IMG/VR virus record: IMGVR_UViG_3300032322_000314
Location: 1-40,726 of that record
Strand: one strand, 5' to 3'
Source: a virus
DNA: 40,726 nucleotides
Shown here: positions 6,292 through 13,817 of the stretch, in pieces
How positions within the stretch are numbered: the stretch's first letter is position 1
How the letters are laid out: every line of letters begins with the position of its first letter
Notes under the pieces: model-generated
The model's database searches: none
What the model saw: only the letters and a program-made list of their open reading frames with translations
What the model was told of the DNA's origin: nothing
Made by a program: the position numbers and the translations under genes

Positions 6292-6632
6292 CAGAACGCA
6301 GCCTCTTCAGCCTTAACACGCGGCAGATACTCAAACCGCTGCACGTTTAATACATGCTTGCTGCGTTTGCTGCCGGTATCCTTATCGGTCCAGTCTTGGC
6401 GGCGGATGGCACCAGTAACCATGATGCTGTCACCTTTTTTGCAGTTGTCGGCAATCATCTCACCGCCCTTGCCCCAGACTTCTACATCAATGGCATTGTT
6501 GATGTAATTACCATCTTTGTCTTTGCCTTCGCTGATGCCACCACCGAAGTTGCAAACACAAGTGCCAGAATCAAAAAACTTAATCTGCGGTTCGCTAATA
6601 ATACGAACGACGCCGGAAGCATAAAGGCTCAT
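6291..6632 (-). CDS. ssb: Single-stranded DNA-binding protein (SSB-like, OB fold)
   Basis: A 113-aa OB-fold protein. The pattern ASGVVRIISEPQIKFF, VCNFGGGISEG, AIDVEVWGKGGEMIADNCKKGDSIMVTGAIRR matches SSB strands 1-4, including the conserved W-G-K and KGD..V.G segments. It ends EEAAF, a much shortened acidic tail compared with bacterial SSB, so interaction with host SSB partners may be weak. It lies between the annealase and nucleotide genes in the leftward operon, and should coat ssDNA during replication and annealing. Confidence 0.85.
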   Translation of the reverse strand: MSLYASGVVRIISEPQIKFFDSGTCVCNFGGGISEGKDKDGNYINNAIDVEVWGKGGEMIADNCKKGDSIMVTGAIRRQDWTDKDTGSKRSKHVLNVQRFEYLPRVKAEEAAF

Positions 6633-6832
6633 GGGTTGATTGGAGTAATGGAGTGGGTTTCTTCAAATGCCAGTACATCCGCTAACGGATACCTGACCCG
6701 TGACTCACCCAACGGCAAGCCAAAGCGTGGGACCGTGTAGTAAGACGGTCCTTGACCGCGCAGCCGCTGAGACTTGATGCTACTTGGCTTCAAGCCCCAG
6801 CGTGCTGCTAATTGTTCAGTCGTCAGATACAA
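6629..6832 (-). CDS. Excisionase/MerR-like helix-turn-helix DNA-binding protein
   Basis: A 67-aa protein starting at TTG 6832. I chose that start because a strong AAGGAGG lies 6 bases upstream; a longer frame to 6850 lacks this spacing. The pattern [27 protein letters not shown], then [12 protein letters not shown] is a helix-turn-helix_17 (excisionase-type winged helix) fold. No integrase is present, so it is more likely a regulator or an accessory of recombination than a true excisionase. ATGA overlap with SSB and a 17-base overlap with the bet gene end. Confidence 0.75.
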   Translation of the reverse strand: MYLTTEQLAARWGLKPSSIKSQRLRGQGPSYYTVPRFGLPLGESRVRYPLADVLAFEETHSITPINP

Positions 6833-7559
6833 GGTCAGCCTCCTTCTCAAGCATCTGTTGCAGCAGCTTGTCGTGTTGCTCTTGCGTCAGGTCACCATCT
6901 TCAAGACGTTTTGCCATGCGCGGTTGCAATTCCTCAAGGTCTTGCAGCGTTTTGGCTTTGGCAATGGCTGCAGCACCAGCAGTGAAGGTCTTGCTGGTGT
7001 CCTTGCGTGCCGGCAATGCAGCAGTGGTCACCGCAACCGGCTCCGCATCAGCCTGCTGCATCTCGTCGGTGGTATAGACCCCAGACATGTCAGCAGGGAA
7101 TGCCTTGCGGAGTGCCAATGCTTCAGAGCATTTGGCAATCATCGCTGCAGGCATCTTGGACCACAACCCTTGACCGGCGTTGTAGTCCGCAAACCGTGCA
7201 ACACCAATAAAAGGATGCTGACTGCCTTTGCGGTGGACGATGGTCTTAGCAGCAGCAGGCGGCTTGGTTGAGAGCCATACGTCCCTCCAGTCACCCTCTT
7301 CACCGCACCAATAACTCTCACTGCCATCGAGCTGGCCAGTGCGCTCAGCAATAGCACGCAAGCCGTCAATGCCTGCTTGGATGGTCATCTTGCCGCCACG
7401 CTTGATGGCGTAGATCTGCTTGCTGAATGGGTCAAGCCCAGTACGTTGGCAGGCGTAGGCAAACAGCCGCAGCTCGTCATTGGTGCAGCCCGGTGCAATG
7501 GTGCTGCTGATCAGTTGGACTTGATCGGGCGTCCAAGTGGTAATTGAAACAGTAGTCAT
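6816..7559 (-). CDS. bet: Phage recombination protein Bet (RecT/Red-beta-family ssDNA annealase)
   Basis: A 247-aa annealase starting at ATG 7559. The N-terminal half shows the Bet signature: [59 protein letters not shown], then [20 protein letters not shown] and [11 protein letters not shown]. The C-terminal quarter is Ala/Lys/Glu-rich and helical. It pairs complementary single strands during recombination-dependent replication. Its start overlaps the end of the exonuclease gene as ATGA, the usual exonuclease-annealase pairing. The closing part contains the ribosome-binding site of the next gene. Confidence 0.92.
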   Translation of the reverse strand: MTTVSITTWTPDQVQLISSTIAPGCTNDELRLFAYACQRTGLDPFSKQIYAIKRGGKMTIQAGIDGLRAIAERTGQLDGSESYWCGEEGDWRDVWLSTKPPAAAKTIVHRKGSQHPFIGVARFADYNAGQGLWSKMPAAMIAKCSEALALRKAFPADMSGVYTTDEMQQADAEPVAVTTAALPARKDTSKTFTAGAAAIAKAKTLQDLEELQPRMAKRLEDGDLTQEQHDKLLQQMLEKEADLVSDD

Positions 7560-8350
7560 CAGAAGGTCTCGGTTTGGATGGGATTTGTTGCCCACTTAGG
7601 CAGGCTGATGGTCTGAATGAACGTGTCGCTGTAGCCAGGCCACACGCCTGCGGCATGGCAACCGGCGATCACGTCCAGTGCATTATCCCGCGTGGTCCGC
7701 CCTAATGCAAGCGCATCGGCGTCCAGCTCGTACACGCCAACGGCATGCGGATAAGCCTTCTCGACTGCGACGAACACAAACCGCTGGCAGCGGTCTGACA
7801 GTCCCTCTAGGTAATGCGCCGCTTGGACGTGGTACGCAAAGGTTGCCACACTGCGGGCAAATGCCTGCGGGCTGGCGTCAGTGGTGGTCTTGATGTCAAC
7901 CACCGTGGCGTTGTGATACCAGTCAGGGCGGCACTTGCACCGCATCCCAGTGGCGGTATCCGTCCACCAGAACGATTGCTCAGCTTTGCCATTGGCTAGC
8001 AGAGCAGAAGCTGCTGGGTGGTTGCGGACTTCCGCTGCCATACCAAGCGCTAAAGCCATATCGCTGCTGGTAACAGCTTCGATGCCTTCGGCCTCCATGG
8101 CTGCAGCTTGCTCTTTGCCAGCCTTGGTATTCCGTGCCGCGCAGACGCCGTAGCGCTGCAGCAGCTCGTCAGGTTCAAGAATGGCGCAATGGGTCAAGCT
8201 GCCCAGCTTCATCGCAGCAGTCGGCTCTACCAACTTGCGGTTGGGGTCAACAAATCGGCTCCAGTAGTGGTAAGGCGATTGCATGACCGCTTTGAGATGG
8301 CTGGCGCTGACGGCTGAATCAGCGTGGTACTTCTCGTTGCTGATCATCAT
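7559..8350 (-). CDS. PD-(D/E)XK exonuclease (RecE/YqaJ-like, DUF3799)
   Basis: A 263-aa nuclease. The start at ATG 8350 is fixed by an ATGA overlap with the preceding gene and by GAGG 5 bases upstream. N-terminal [19 protein letters not shown] and [13 protein letters not shown] are typical of this family. The active site is seen as [17 protein letters not shown] (Asp, then Asp-x-Lys) followed by [11 protein letters not shown] (QxxxY motif). It is the 5'-3' double-strand exonuclease partner of Bet. Together with SSB this makes a complete SynExo-type recombination module. Confidence 0.9.
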   Translation of the reverse strand: MMISNEKYHADSAVSASHLKAVMQSPYHYWSRFVDPNRKLVEPTAAMKLGSLTHCAILEPDELLQRYGVCAARNTKAGKEQAAAMEAEGIEAVTSSDMALALGMAAEVRNHPAASALLANGKAEQSFWWTDTATGMRCKCRPDWYHNATVVDIKTTTDASPQAFARSVATFAYHVQAAHYLEGLSDRCQRFVFVAVEKAYPHAVGVYELDADALALGRTTRDNALDVIAGCHAAGVWPGYSDTFIQTISLPKWATNPIQTETF

Positions 8351-8535
8351 TTCTGCCTCACTTGACGGTGAAGCATGGTCTGCGGTCCGTAGCACTGAAG
8401 CAGCGTCGGAAACGCTTGAAGCAATACCTGCCGGTTGCCTGGATCAGCTACCAAACCTGCATCAGCAAGGCGCGACAGAAAGCCGCCACCAAATTGCTTT
8501 GCAGTTTGAAGCGTCCAGAAGTCATCTGATGTCAT
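8347..8535 (-). CDS. Small hypothetical protein, 62 aa
   Basis: A 62-aa helical protein (DDFWTLQTAKQFGGGFLSRLADA, then VLLQAFPTLLQCYG) whose stop overlaps the exonuclease start as ATGA. No motif identifies a function. Upstream, between this gene and the VRR-NUC gene, lies a 72-base gap with a GC-rich hairpin. A fresh leftward promoter or a processing site may lie there, but I could not identify one. Confidence 0.65.
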   Translation of the reverse strand: MTSDDFWTLQTAKQFGGGFLSRLADAGLVADPGNRQVLLQAFPTLLQCYGPQTMLHRQVRQK

Positions 8536-8560
8536 GGGTAAAATGATGTTGGTAAGGATG

Positions 8561-8582
8561 GGGGGCTTTTGCCCCCTTTTTT
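8561..8582 (+). terminator. Strong intrinsic terminator, rightward orientation
   Basis: Perfect 6-bp stem GGGGGC/GCCCCC with a TTTT loop, followed by six T residues (8577-8582). Read rightward it is a textbook intrinsic terminator. Both flanking genes are leftward, and on their strand the hairpin is preceded by A6 and followed by no T-tract. It therefore appears to stop antisense (rightward) transcription, for example any reading on from the 81-aa gene at 5240. Confidence 0.8.
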
Positions 8583-8606
8583 ATCCTACACCATGCTCCG
8601 CTGTGG

Positions 8607-8954
8607 TCAACCCTGTGCAGTCACAATCCGTAACGCATCCTCAGCTGACCGCGCTACGCCTGCAATGCCGCCTGCCGCCTGCACTGCATCCAGCCACTGC
8701 TGCTGCTCTGGCTGCACCCTGCCGGTTGGGGTCTTGACCTCGATGCTGGTGAACACCGCCACCTGGCTGCCGACCATCTCCGGTGTCACCGTCACAGTGC
8801 GCCAACCGATCAGGTCGGCGCTGCCCTTGCATAGCCCGAAACTGACCGGACGGCCATGCTGGTCACGCAGCGTGCCGGTGTTGTTGCGGAACAGCTTGGT
8901 GTCGCCGTGACTGACCGCAAGGCGGATCTCCTGCTGGATGCGTTGCTCGCTCAC
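8607..8954 (-). CDS. VRR-NUC domain nuclease
   Basis: A 115-aa single-domain nuclease from GTG 8954. It shows LFRNNTG, GLCKGSADLIG (Asp), FTSIEVKTPTGR (Glu-x-Lys) and PEQQQWLDAVQAAGGIAGVA, the standard VRR-NUC order of the PD-(D/E)XK superfamily. Phage members are stand-alone structure-specific nucleases, perhaps resolving junctions or flaps. It directly follows the helicase stop (TGA then GTG), so the two may work together on branched DNA. Confidence 0.9.
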   Translation of the reverse strand: MSEQRIQQEIRLAVSHGDTKLFRNNTGTLRDQHGRPVSFGLCKGSADLIGWRTVTVTPEMVGSQVAVFTSIEVKTPTGRVQPEQQQWLDAVQAAGGIAGVARSAEDALRIVTAQG

Positions 8955-10310
8955 TCATGCTCCGTACCTTTTGACCAACCTAGCCTGATACACACGCTCT
9001 GCCCAGCCGCGCTTGTAGCCGCGTTGTTGTGCCAGCTTGCGGAGGTCCTCAAGGCTCTGCGCGCTGCCTTGCTCGCGTTTGCGCTGGCGTGCGGTCAGCT
9101 CTTGCAACTCACCATCGACCACCTTCAGCTCCCTGGTCTCCTGCGGTGCAAACACATGTCCGCAGTCAGGGCAGACCTGCGTGGCGCTCATGCTGGTGGC
9201 AAAGCACACCGGGCACACCTTGACCGATGGCGCCTGCTCGCGGTCGCGCTTTTTGGCACCATCCAGTGTCCAGTCGCGCTCTTCTAGGTGATGCCCCAGC
9301 CGCAGCGTGTTGCCAACATGGTCCAACACGACAGCGGTTTTGCCATGGCTGGGTCTCAGGCAGCGGCCAATCATTTGCAGGTGCAGGCCGACTGACTGCG
9401 TTGGCCTGAGCAGAATACATCCCCCGACGCTTGGCACATCCACGCCTTCACCGATCAGGCTGCAACTGCTCAGTACCTTTAGCCTGCCAGATCCCAGTGC
9501 TTGCAGCAAGTCTCGCCTGCAATCATTGCTCATCGTGCCGTCAATACTGGCCGCAGCAATGCCTTGCGACATGAACAGCCGTGCTACCGCTTCAGCATGT
9601 GCCACCGAGCAGCAGAACGCGATCGCCGTCTGGCCTGCCAAGTGCTTGCGGTAGTGGCTCACGCAGTCACCCAAGATGGTGCCGACGCGCTGCTCGGCTT
9701 CTTTGATGTCAAAGTCGCCCATTTTTTTGCGCAAGCCGGTGGCATCAAAGCCCGGTGGTGCCAGCACACGGGCACTAGCGAGGTAGCCGTTGTCGGTCAG
9801 CCACGCTGCGCTGGGTCCCAGCACCATCGACTGGTACCACTCCCCAAGTCCGCGTCCGTCGCCTCGTATTGGTGTCGCCGTCACACCCAAGACATGCGCC
9901 TTATGGAAATGCTGCAGAACCGCTGCCCACTGACCAGCATTGGTGTGGTGTGCTTCATCCACCACCAAGAGCTGGAAGAAGTCCCCTGGCAGCTTGTGCA
10001 ACCTGCGGGCAAGCGTCTGGACTGAGGCCACCTGCACCGCATGGCTCAGATCCATGTTGCGCCCTGTTGCAATGCGGCCATGCGTCACGTTCATCCCGGT
10101 CAGCGCCTTGCTGGCTTGATCCAGCAGCTCAGCGCGGTGGACAAGGATGCACACGCGGTTGCCTTTGCGGGCAGCGGACTGGGCGATGTAGCTGAAGCAC
10201 ACCGTCTTGCCGCCGCCGGTCGGCAGCACCGCCAGCACTGTCCGCTTGCCTAGCTGGTACTGCAAACGGATGTCGGTGATCAGTTGTTGCTGGTAAGGGC
10301 GGAGGTTCAT
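8955..10310 (-). CDS. DEAH-box superfamily 2 helicase with C-terminal zinc ribbon
   Basis: A 451-aa SF2 helicase starting at ATG 10310. Motifs in order: Q-like LRPYQQQLI at the N-terminus, Walker A PTGGGKT (about 31-37), LVHRAELLDQ (Ia), VVDEAHH (II, DEAH), LGVTATP (III), then the second RecA domain with AFCCSVAHAEAVARLF, GEGVDVPSV (V) and QMIGRCLRPS (VI). A zinc ribbon CPVC/CPDCGHVF follows at about 365-390. The last 60 residues are basic. It resembles the SSL2/RadD-like helicases of phage replication and repair modules. The ATGA overlap with the upstream gene indicates an operon. Confidence 0.92.
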   Translation of the reverse strand: MNLRPYQQQLITDIRLQYQLGKRTVLAVLPTGGGKTVCFSYIAQSAARKGNRVCILVHRAELLDQASKALTGMNVTHGRIATGRNMDLSHAVQVASVQTLARRLHKLPGDFFQLLVVDEAHHTNAGQWAAVLQHFHKAHVLGVTATPIRGDGRGLGEWYQSMVLGPSAAWLTDNGYLASARVLAPPGFDATGLRKKMGDFDIKEAEQRVGTILGDCVSHYRKHLAGQTAIAFCCSVAHAEAVARLFMSQGIAAASIDGTMSNDCRRDLLQALGSGRLKVLSSCSLIGEGVDVPSVGGCILLRPTQSVGLHLQMIGRCLRPSHGKTAVVLDHVGNTLRLGHHLEERDWTLDGAKKRDREQAPSVKVCPVCFATSMSATQVCPDCGHVFAPQETRELKVVDGELQELTARQRKREQGSAQSLEDLRKLAQQRGYKRGWAERVYQARLVKRYGA

Positions 10311-10864
10311 GGTTTGCAGTGAAGAGTGCAATACTGATAATGCAAATAAATAGCCGTGTCGTTATCCGTAATTGGATCTACATGTGGACGAAGTTTTGCA
10401 TTGTTTAATAACCAAGAGCTGCGCTTGCATTCAATGGTTCCACGGTACGAACCATGTTTTGCAATTTCATACCCCATAGCCCAACCCGCAAGAATGCATA
10501 TTCCTGTATCAACATCAACGATCACCTTGCTCCATGCGCAAGATAGCTTTTGTGGATTTTGCTTTTCATCACTCCAAAGAAAAACCCGATTATTTACTTT
10601 TTGCGTTGCGCGTACTTCCCAAATCTCTCCAACATCAACATCACCAAAGCCATCATCAGTGGACATGTAACGCCAATCTGGCATCCAGCCAAAATACTTA
10701 AGAAGAGCTAACTCTCCTAGTACGCCAATGAATGACCAAATAGCCTTGTCGTTAGTTTTGTCACTGCTGTAATCAGTTGAATTCTTTCGATTTGAATCGC
10801 GTTGTGCCGCACAAAGTCGGCATTCCTCGACCTCCCAAAGGTCCAGTTTGATTTGGTTCGGCAT
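10307..10864 (-). CDS. Unknown protein, possible PD-(D/E)XK-like nuclease
   Basis: A 185-aa protein and the first gene of the leftward operon. Visible features: an N-terminal helix with CRLCAA, a helix GVLGELALLKYFGW, then GFGDVDVGEIWEVRAT, and beta/helix segments SKVIVDVDTGICILAGWAMG. A Glu in a helix, an Asp, and a Glu-x-Arg on the next strand (E-V-R) are arranged as in restriction-endonuclease folds with Arg in place of Lys. That reading is tentative. Composition looks more AT-rich than the helicase next door, suggesting separate acquisition. I do not recognise a named family. Confidence 0.75.
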   Translation of the reverse strand: MPNQIKLDLWEVEECRLCAAQRDSNRKNSTDYSSDKTNDKAIWSFIGVLGELALLKYFGWMPDWRYMSTDDGFGDVDVGEIWEVRATQKVNNRVFLWSDEKQNPQKLSCAWSKVIVDVDTGICILAGWAMGYEIAKHGSYRGTIECKRSSWLLNNAKLRPHVDPITDNDTAIYLHYQYCTLHCKP

Positions 10865-10885
10865 TTGAGGCGCGGATGCCTTGCA

Positions 10886-10914
10886 ATCTTAGCGAGAACC
10901 GCTAAGCTGCGCAA
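10886..10914 (-). promoter_or_regulatory. Leftward early promoter overlapped by an inverted repeat (operator)
   Basis: On the minus strand a -35-like TTGCGC (10914-10909) and a -10-like TAAGAT (10891-10886) are separated by exactly 17 bases, placing a start site about 15 bases before the ATG at 10864. The perfect 7-bp inverted repeat CTTAGCG-agaac-CGCTAAG (10888-10906) covers the -10 and half the spacer. Outer arms CTTGC (10880-10884) and GCAAG (10911-10915) extend the dyad. This looks like an operator. The RHH protein encoded immediately to the right is the obvious candidate repressor. Confidence 0.6.
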
Positions 10915-10930
10915 GCCCCATGCCGAAGAC

Positions 10931-11083
10931 GTGCATCCCATCTCGGTTTTGTTCACGCCGGAACAGATCCGCTGGCTTGACGCCCGCCGATCCGCTGGCC
11001 TGTCCCGCAGCGCTGTCATCAGACTTGTGATCGAGGAGGCCATGCGCCGGTCGCTGCCTTCCACCGGACGCCGTGAGTCATGA
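10931..11083 (+). CDS. Ribbon-helix-helix DNA-binding protein
   Basis: From GTG 10931 the product is 50 aa, with a beta strand ISVLFTPEQIRWL followed by two helices (LDARRSAG, SRSAVIRLVIEEAMRRS), the RHH (MetJ/Arc) pattern. The frame is open further left to 10802, but that part lies over the divergent gene and reads as non-protein. GTG is the first plausible start after the control region. The stop overlaps the primase start as ATGA. It probably binds the adjacent dyad and controls the divergent operons. Confidence 0.65.
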   Translation: MHPISVLFTPEQIRWLDARRSAGLSRSAVIRLVIEEAMRRSLPSTGRRES

Positions 11084-13107
11084 CCAGTGACCTACTCGGG
11101 CAGCTAGCAGCGCTGCCGCGCCACTGGTCCTATGTGGCAGTAGACGGTCAGAAGCGTCCATACATGGATGGCTGGCAGAAAAATCACATCACCCGTGCGC
11201 AGCTTGGCAAAGAACTTAAGTCAGGTCGCGCCAAAGCAATCGGTGTCTGCTGCGGTGCCCCCAGCGGTGGTCTGTTGTTCGTTGATCACGACGGCAAGTC
11301 CGCATCTGGGTTGTTTGATGAGTGGGGCATTCCCGTCAGTTCGTTGCCGCCATCATGGACCGTCACCTCAGGCCGTGACGGGCGGTTTCAAGTTATCTAC
11401 CAAGTACCAAAGCAGTACTGGGCAGACATCCGCACTCGTAAATACAAGACCGGCGTCATCGACACCGAAGGCAAGCCCGAGCAGGTTGAACTGCGTTGGG
11501 ATGGCTGTCAGTCCATCGTCGCAGGTGCCCATCCGCTCACTGCTGGCTATAGCTGGGTGCCAGGGCGCTCGCCAGCCGATCTAGACATTGCCGAGGCACC
11601 GGCAGACTTGATCGCACGGATGCTACGGCAGCAGCAGCAGCCAACACTGCCACTAGTAACTGCTGCCGCAAGTGATGATACCGCCAGAGCGCGGTCGTAC
11701 CTTGAAGCGCTGCAGCCCAGCCGCGCTGATGACTACGACGAGTGGCTGGAAGTCGGCATGGCGCTACACAGCGTCGATGATGCGCTGCTAGCCGACTGGA
11801 TCACATGGTCAGCGCAATCATCCAAGTTCAAGGCCGGTGACTGCGAACACAAGTGGCGTGGCTTCAAAGCAGGCGGTGGTATCACCCTTGGCACCCTCGG
11901 TCAACTAGCCAAGCAGGATGGTTGGCGCGGACGGCAGCCGGCAGAGCCGCCACGTCGCAAGCAGCCACCATCAGCCATTAACCCGCAATTGCAGCCGATG
12001 AATGCTGCAGAGCTGCTCAACCTGCTGCGCCATGGCGACAGCACATACCGCTACAACACCTTCACCCAGCGCATTGAAGTAGACGGTGCACCGATTGAAG
12101 GCGCCGAGCGTTTTTACCTCACCCTTGCAGAGATGGGTTTCAAGGTCTCCAAAGAGGTAGCACTCGACTGCATCGTTCAAGTTGCCAATGAGTCGCCCTA
12201 TGACCCCGTCGTTGAGTACCTCGACCGTGTGGCTGCAACCGTAGCGCCCGCTTACATCGAGGCACTAGCAACTGGATATCTGCGCCCAACCGACACGCCA
12301 GGCACCATTTACGACGAGATGCTCAAACGCACCCTGATCGGTGCTGTTGCCCGCGCTTATCACCCTGGCTGCAAGCATGACACCGCCTGCGTCATCATGG
12401 GTGACCAAGGCGCTTACAAGTCATCGTTCTGGGCATGCCTCGGCCATGACTTCTTCAGCGATGCACTCGGTGACATCAGCTCAAAAGATGACCTGATGGT
12501 ATTGCACCGCTCATGGATCATGGAGTGGGCAGAGCTTGATCACGTCACCAATCGCAAGCACGCAGGTCAAGTCAAAGCGTTCCTATCGCAGGCGGTTGAT
12601 ATGTTCCGTGTGCCCTACGGCAAGGCCACTGAAGCTTTCCCACGGCGTGGCATTATTGTCGGCACAACCAATCGAACCACCGGCTTTTTGGTCGATGAAA
12701 CTGGTAACCGCCGGTTCTGGGTTATCCCTACAACTAAAACCCAAGCAGACCAAATTGACACTGCTGCGTTATTGCTTGAACGCGATGCAATCTGGTCCGC
12801 TGCCGTTGCTGCATACCGGAACGGTGAAACCAGCAGACTGCCTGCCGAGTATGAGCAACAGTTAAGCAGCGAGAATGAATCCTATGTTGTCGATAACCCC
12901 TGGCAGGCTGAAATTGAAGTCTGGTTGCGTAAACACGGTGAGATTGATTTGACCACCGAAAAGTTACTAACTGAGGCCATCAAGAAGCCTGTAGAACGGC
13001 AGACCAAGGCGGACCAGATGCAGGTTGCGGACGTGCTCAAGCGGCTCGGGTACAAGCGGTACCGCAGCGGCAAAGGGTCAAGCAGGGCATACGTCTACCG
13101 GAAGTAG
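11080..13107 (+). CDS. Prim-Pol primase fused to VirE/D5-like helicase
   Basis: A 675-aa replication protein. Residues about 15-190 form an archaeo-eukaryotic Prim-Pol domain with the metal-binding FVDHDG (about 66-71) and later VELRWDGCQSIVAGA and GYSWVPG. Residues about 205-290 are a PriCT_2-like linker (ARARSYLEALQPSRADDYDEWL). Residues about 370-600 are a VirE-type helicase: GDQGAYKSS at 441-449 as Walker A, WIMEWAEL as the Walker B region, and GIIVGTTN and NRRFWVIP as downstream motifs. The Gly before the Walker Lys is replaced by Tyr. It should open the origin and lay primers. It lies directly upstream of the repeat cluster. Confidence 0.9.
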   Translation: MTSDLLGQLAALPRHWSYVAVDGQKRPYMDGWQKNHITRAQLGKELKSGRAKAIGVCCGAPSGGLLFVDHDGKSASGLFDEWGIPVSSLPPSWTVTSGRDGRFQVIYQVPKQYWADIRTRKYKTGVIDTEGKPEQVELRWDGCQSIVAGAHPLTAGYSWVPGRSPADLDIAEAPADLIARMLRQQQQPTLPLVTAAASDDTARARSYLEALQPSRADDYDEWLEVGMALHSVDDALLADWITWSAQSSKFKAGDCEHKWRGFKAGGGITLGTLGQLAKQDGWRGRQPAEPPRRKQPPSAINPQLQPMNAAELLNLLRHGDSTYRYNTFTQRIEVDGAPIEGAERFYLTLAEMGFKVSKEVALDCIVQVANESPYDPVVEYLDRVAATVAPAYIEALATGYLRPTDTPGTIYDEMLKRTLIGAVARAYHPGCKHDTACVIMGDQGAYKSSFWACLGHDFFSDALGDISSKDDLMVLHRSWIMEWAELDHVTNRKHAGQVKAFLSQAVDMFRVPYGKATEAFPRRGIIVGTTNRTTGFLVDETGNRRFWVIPTTKTQADQIDTAALLLERDAIWSAAVAAYRNGETSRLPAEYEQQLSSENESYVVDNPWQAEIEVWLRKHGEIDLTTEKLLTEAIKKPVERQTKADQMQVADVLKRLGYKRYRSGKGSSRAYVYRK

Positions 13108-13362
13108 TACCCCACCTAGGTGGGACGGGTACCCCACCTCCTAGTCGCTGAGATGCGCTGCGCTGCAGCCGATGTCGGGCAGGTACCCCACCTGGACCAC
13201 GTCCCACCTCGGTTTCAAACTTCCCTACGTTCCCCTACGCGTCTCTCTATTCCTTTATTTGTTTTGATATAGGTGGGGTTAGGTAGGGTACGTGGGGAAC
13301 AGCCGCTCCGTGACTGGGTTTTGGCGGTACCCCACCTCGTCCCACCTTGCTGATAGGTGGGG
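13108..13362. repeat. Iteron cluster, candidate replication origin
   Basis: A gene-free region directly after the primase-helicase stop. TACCCCACCT occurs in full at 13108, 13130, 13184 and 13328. The core CCCACCT also occurs at 13203 and 13341. Inverted copies AGGTGGG(G) are at 13118, 13271 and 13355, with degenerate ones at 13281-13297. The first pair forms a 14-bp palindrome, 13111-13124. An AT-rich stretch (13249-13271) in the middle is flanked by inverted GTTCCCC (13229-13235) and GGGGAAC (13294-13300). Iterons plus an AT-rich unwinding element next to a helicase gene are the hallmarks of an origin. An operator array for the adjacent RHH-like gene is the alternative. Confidence 0.7.
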
Positions 13363-13383
13363 AACTGCCTTATGGTGCCTGGC

Positions 13384-13656
13384 ATGAAGGAAATCAAAGT
13401 CCGGTTCACGCCTGCAGACCTCGCAGTGCTGGACCAGCAGGCCGCAGCGGCAGGTATCACCCGCTCTGAGCTGGTGCGCTCACGGGCACTTGTTGCAAAT
13501 TGTCAACACAGCCTTACCGTCGCCGGTTATCACCGATTAGTCTCTGACGCGCTTACCAACGTGCGTGGCGATATTCCACGGCGCATGGTTGAGCAACTTG
13601 TTGCTTATGTCATCACATGGATCTCATCCACATCACCGCCAAACAGCAACCCGTAA
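13384..13656 (+). CDS. RHH/MobC-like small DNA-binding protein
   Basis: A 90-aa protein from ATG 13384, 21 bases after the last repeat of the iteron cluster; ATG 13372 is an alternative start. The N-terminus (KEIKVRFTPADLAVLDQQAAAAGITRSELVRSRAL) is an RHH fold: one strand and two helices with the Thr-Arg-Ser turn. The C-terminal half is helical. Its position suggests it recognises the repeats, either as an initiator helper or as an autorepressor. It overlaps the next gene by 40 bases. Confidence 0.7.
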   Translation: MKEIKVRFTPADLAVLDQQAAAAGITRSELVRSRALVANCQHSLTVAGYHRLVSDALTNVRGDIPRRMVEQLVAYVITWISSTSPPNSNP

Positions 13657-13817
13657 TCAACCGGCTCCATGACGCCATGGAACGTGCGCTTGCGTATGCC
13701 GCTGCAATCCGCGACAATGCGCAGGACGACCGGCAGCCCATACCGGCTGAACTGGTCGCTTCCTTTGCTGCCGATTACGACCGGCTTCTTTCCATCCTTA
13801 CCGATGCCGCCACATGA
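13617..13817 (+). CDS. Small helical hypothetical protein, 66 aa
   Basis: The start ATG lies inside the preceding gene and the stop overlaps the clamp start as ATGA. The product is helical (VINRLHDAMERALAYAAAIRD, then ELVASFAADYDRLLSILTDA). It may be a small adaptor within the replication cassette, but there is no recognisable motif. Confidence 0.6.
   Translation: MDLIHITAKQQPVINRLHDAMERALAYAAAIRDNAQDDRQPIPAELVASFAADYDRLLSILTDAAT

Noticed and set aside
6629-6832. Excisionase of a temperate phage
   Set aside because: The fold fits excisionase-type HTH proteins, but no integrase, attachment site or repressor is visible, so a temperate lifestyle is not supported.
9501-10025. 174-aa rightward frame opposite the helicase
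   Set aside because: No recognisable fold, opposite a helicase with all motifs intact.
13108-13362. CRISPR-like array
   Set aside because: Repeats are about 10 bp, irregularly spaced and occur in both orientations, so they fit iterons or operators and not CRISPR.
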